Shown in pieces: positions 33,176-33,233 of a stretch of DNA of 33,233 nt (position 1 is its first letter; the number at the start of each line of letters is the position of its first letter). The notes under the pieces were generated by a model. The model ran no database searches and had not been told where the DNA came from. It worked only from the letters and a program-made list of their open reading frames with translations. The position numbers and the translations under genes were made by a program. This DNA is from Phycisphaerae bacterium (GTDB lineage Bacteria; Planctomycetota; Phycisphaerae; UBA1845; UTPLA1). The stretch spans positions 1-33,233 of the forward strand of contig JAFGQA010000481.1 of the NCBI GenBank assembly GCA_016935885.1. Reading direction: 5' to 3'.

Positions 33176-33200
33176 TACAATGTTGCAAAGCATCCGATAA
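32445..33200 (+). pseudogene. ltrA: Group II intron reverse transcriptase/maturase, 3'-truncated
   Basis: 251 codons, of about 400-480 in the intact family. The N-terminal RT0-RT4 region is clear: RGNLLAAHQRVVRNGGARGVDG, VEIPKPDGKGVRTLGIPTV, DRLIQQALLQVLQPIFD, SFGFRPGRSAHDAVRRA, VVDLDLEKFFDRVNHDVLM and GTPRGGPLTP. Homology then breaks off before the catalytic YADD and the thumb/maturase domain, and about eight foreign residues end in TAA. It therefore cannot be active as seen here. By sequence it is close to class C (GsI-IIC-like) enzymes. Confidence 0.88.
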
Positions 33201-33233
33201 CTATTGAGACGACCATCTCCCGGGAGCGGCTAC
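33176..33233. other. Foreign sequence at the break in the intron ORF
   Basis: From about 33176 the DNA is more A/T-rich (TACAATGTTGCAAAGC) and unrelated to the reverse transcriptase. It could be the end of another inserted element, a deletion joint or an assembly-edge artefact, since the window ends 58 bases later. Confidence 0.4.

Overview
The window looks like chromosomal DNA of a high-GC planctomycete, probably an uncultured Phycisphaerae-like lineage; this is inference from gene content alone. Pointers are an oversized SecA with planctomycete-style insertions, an ECF sigma factor next to a Ser/Thr kinase with an anti-sigma-like zinc finger and TPRs, a zinc-ribbon/pseudopilin-like (DUF1559-like) protein, dockerin-like and GEVED-type secreted proteins, and interspersed hairpin repeats. 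No rRNA, tRNA or CRISPR was seen.

Layout. 1-6.6 kb, all minus strand: an intact thioredoxin-fold lipoprotein with two decayed DinB-type genes upstream of it and an intact DinB gene downstream, a CcbP-like calcium-binding protein, a small protein, then a lower-GC islet (membrane protein, nucleotidyltransferase stub, MntA/HepT toxin-antitoxin pair) that runs by overlapping start/stop codons into thiC. 6.8-9.1 kb, plus strand: a lone groES, a secreted SNase-like protein, a BtpA-family protein. 9.1-10.7 kb: mostly non-coding, with one possible small gene, a gene fragment and a lipoprotein. 10.7-12.4 kb, minus: TPR plus HExxH peptidase. 12.6-15.5 kb, plus: PIN-TRAM membrane protein, small conserved protein, zinc-ribbon/PH-domain protein, uncertain membrane protein. 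15.66-19.7 kb: secA. 19.7-27.2 kb, minus: pseudopilin-like protein, dockerin/cupredoxin-like secreted protein, kinase-TPR receptor and its ECF sigma factor, separated by repeat-rich spacers. 28.1-31.9 kb, plus: a 1250-residue modular secreted protein. It is followed by a terminator-like hairpin and the 5' part of a group IIC intron whose reverse transcriptase is cut off near the window end.

How genes may work together. sigma/kinase is the clearest functional pair: the kinase starts 4 bases after the sigma stop and carries a zf-HC2-like anti-sigma finger. mntA-hepT-thiC is the clearest coupled operon by sequence. SecA and the several exported proteins (two lipoproteins, SNase, peptidase, dockerin proteins) share only the export route. 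The strongest candidates for undescribed biology are the four tandem Trp-containing modules inside SecA, the thiC coupling to a toxin-antitoxin pair without a visible TPP riboswitch, and a family of covarying intergenic hairpins that includes one predicted three-way junction.
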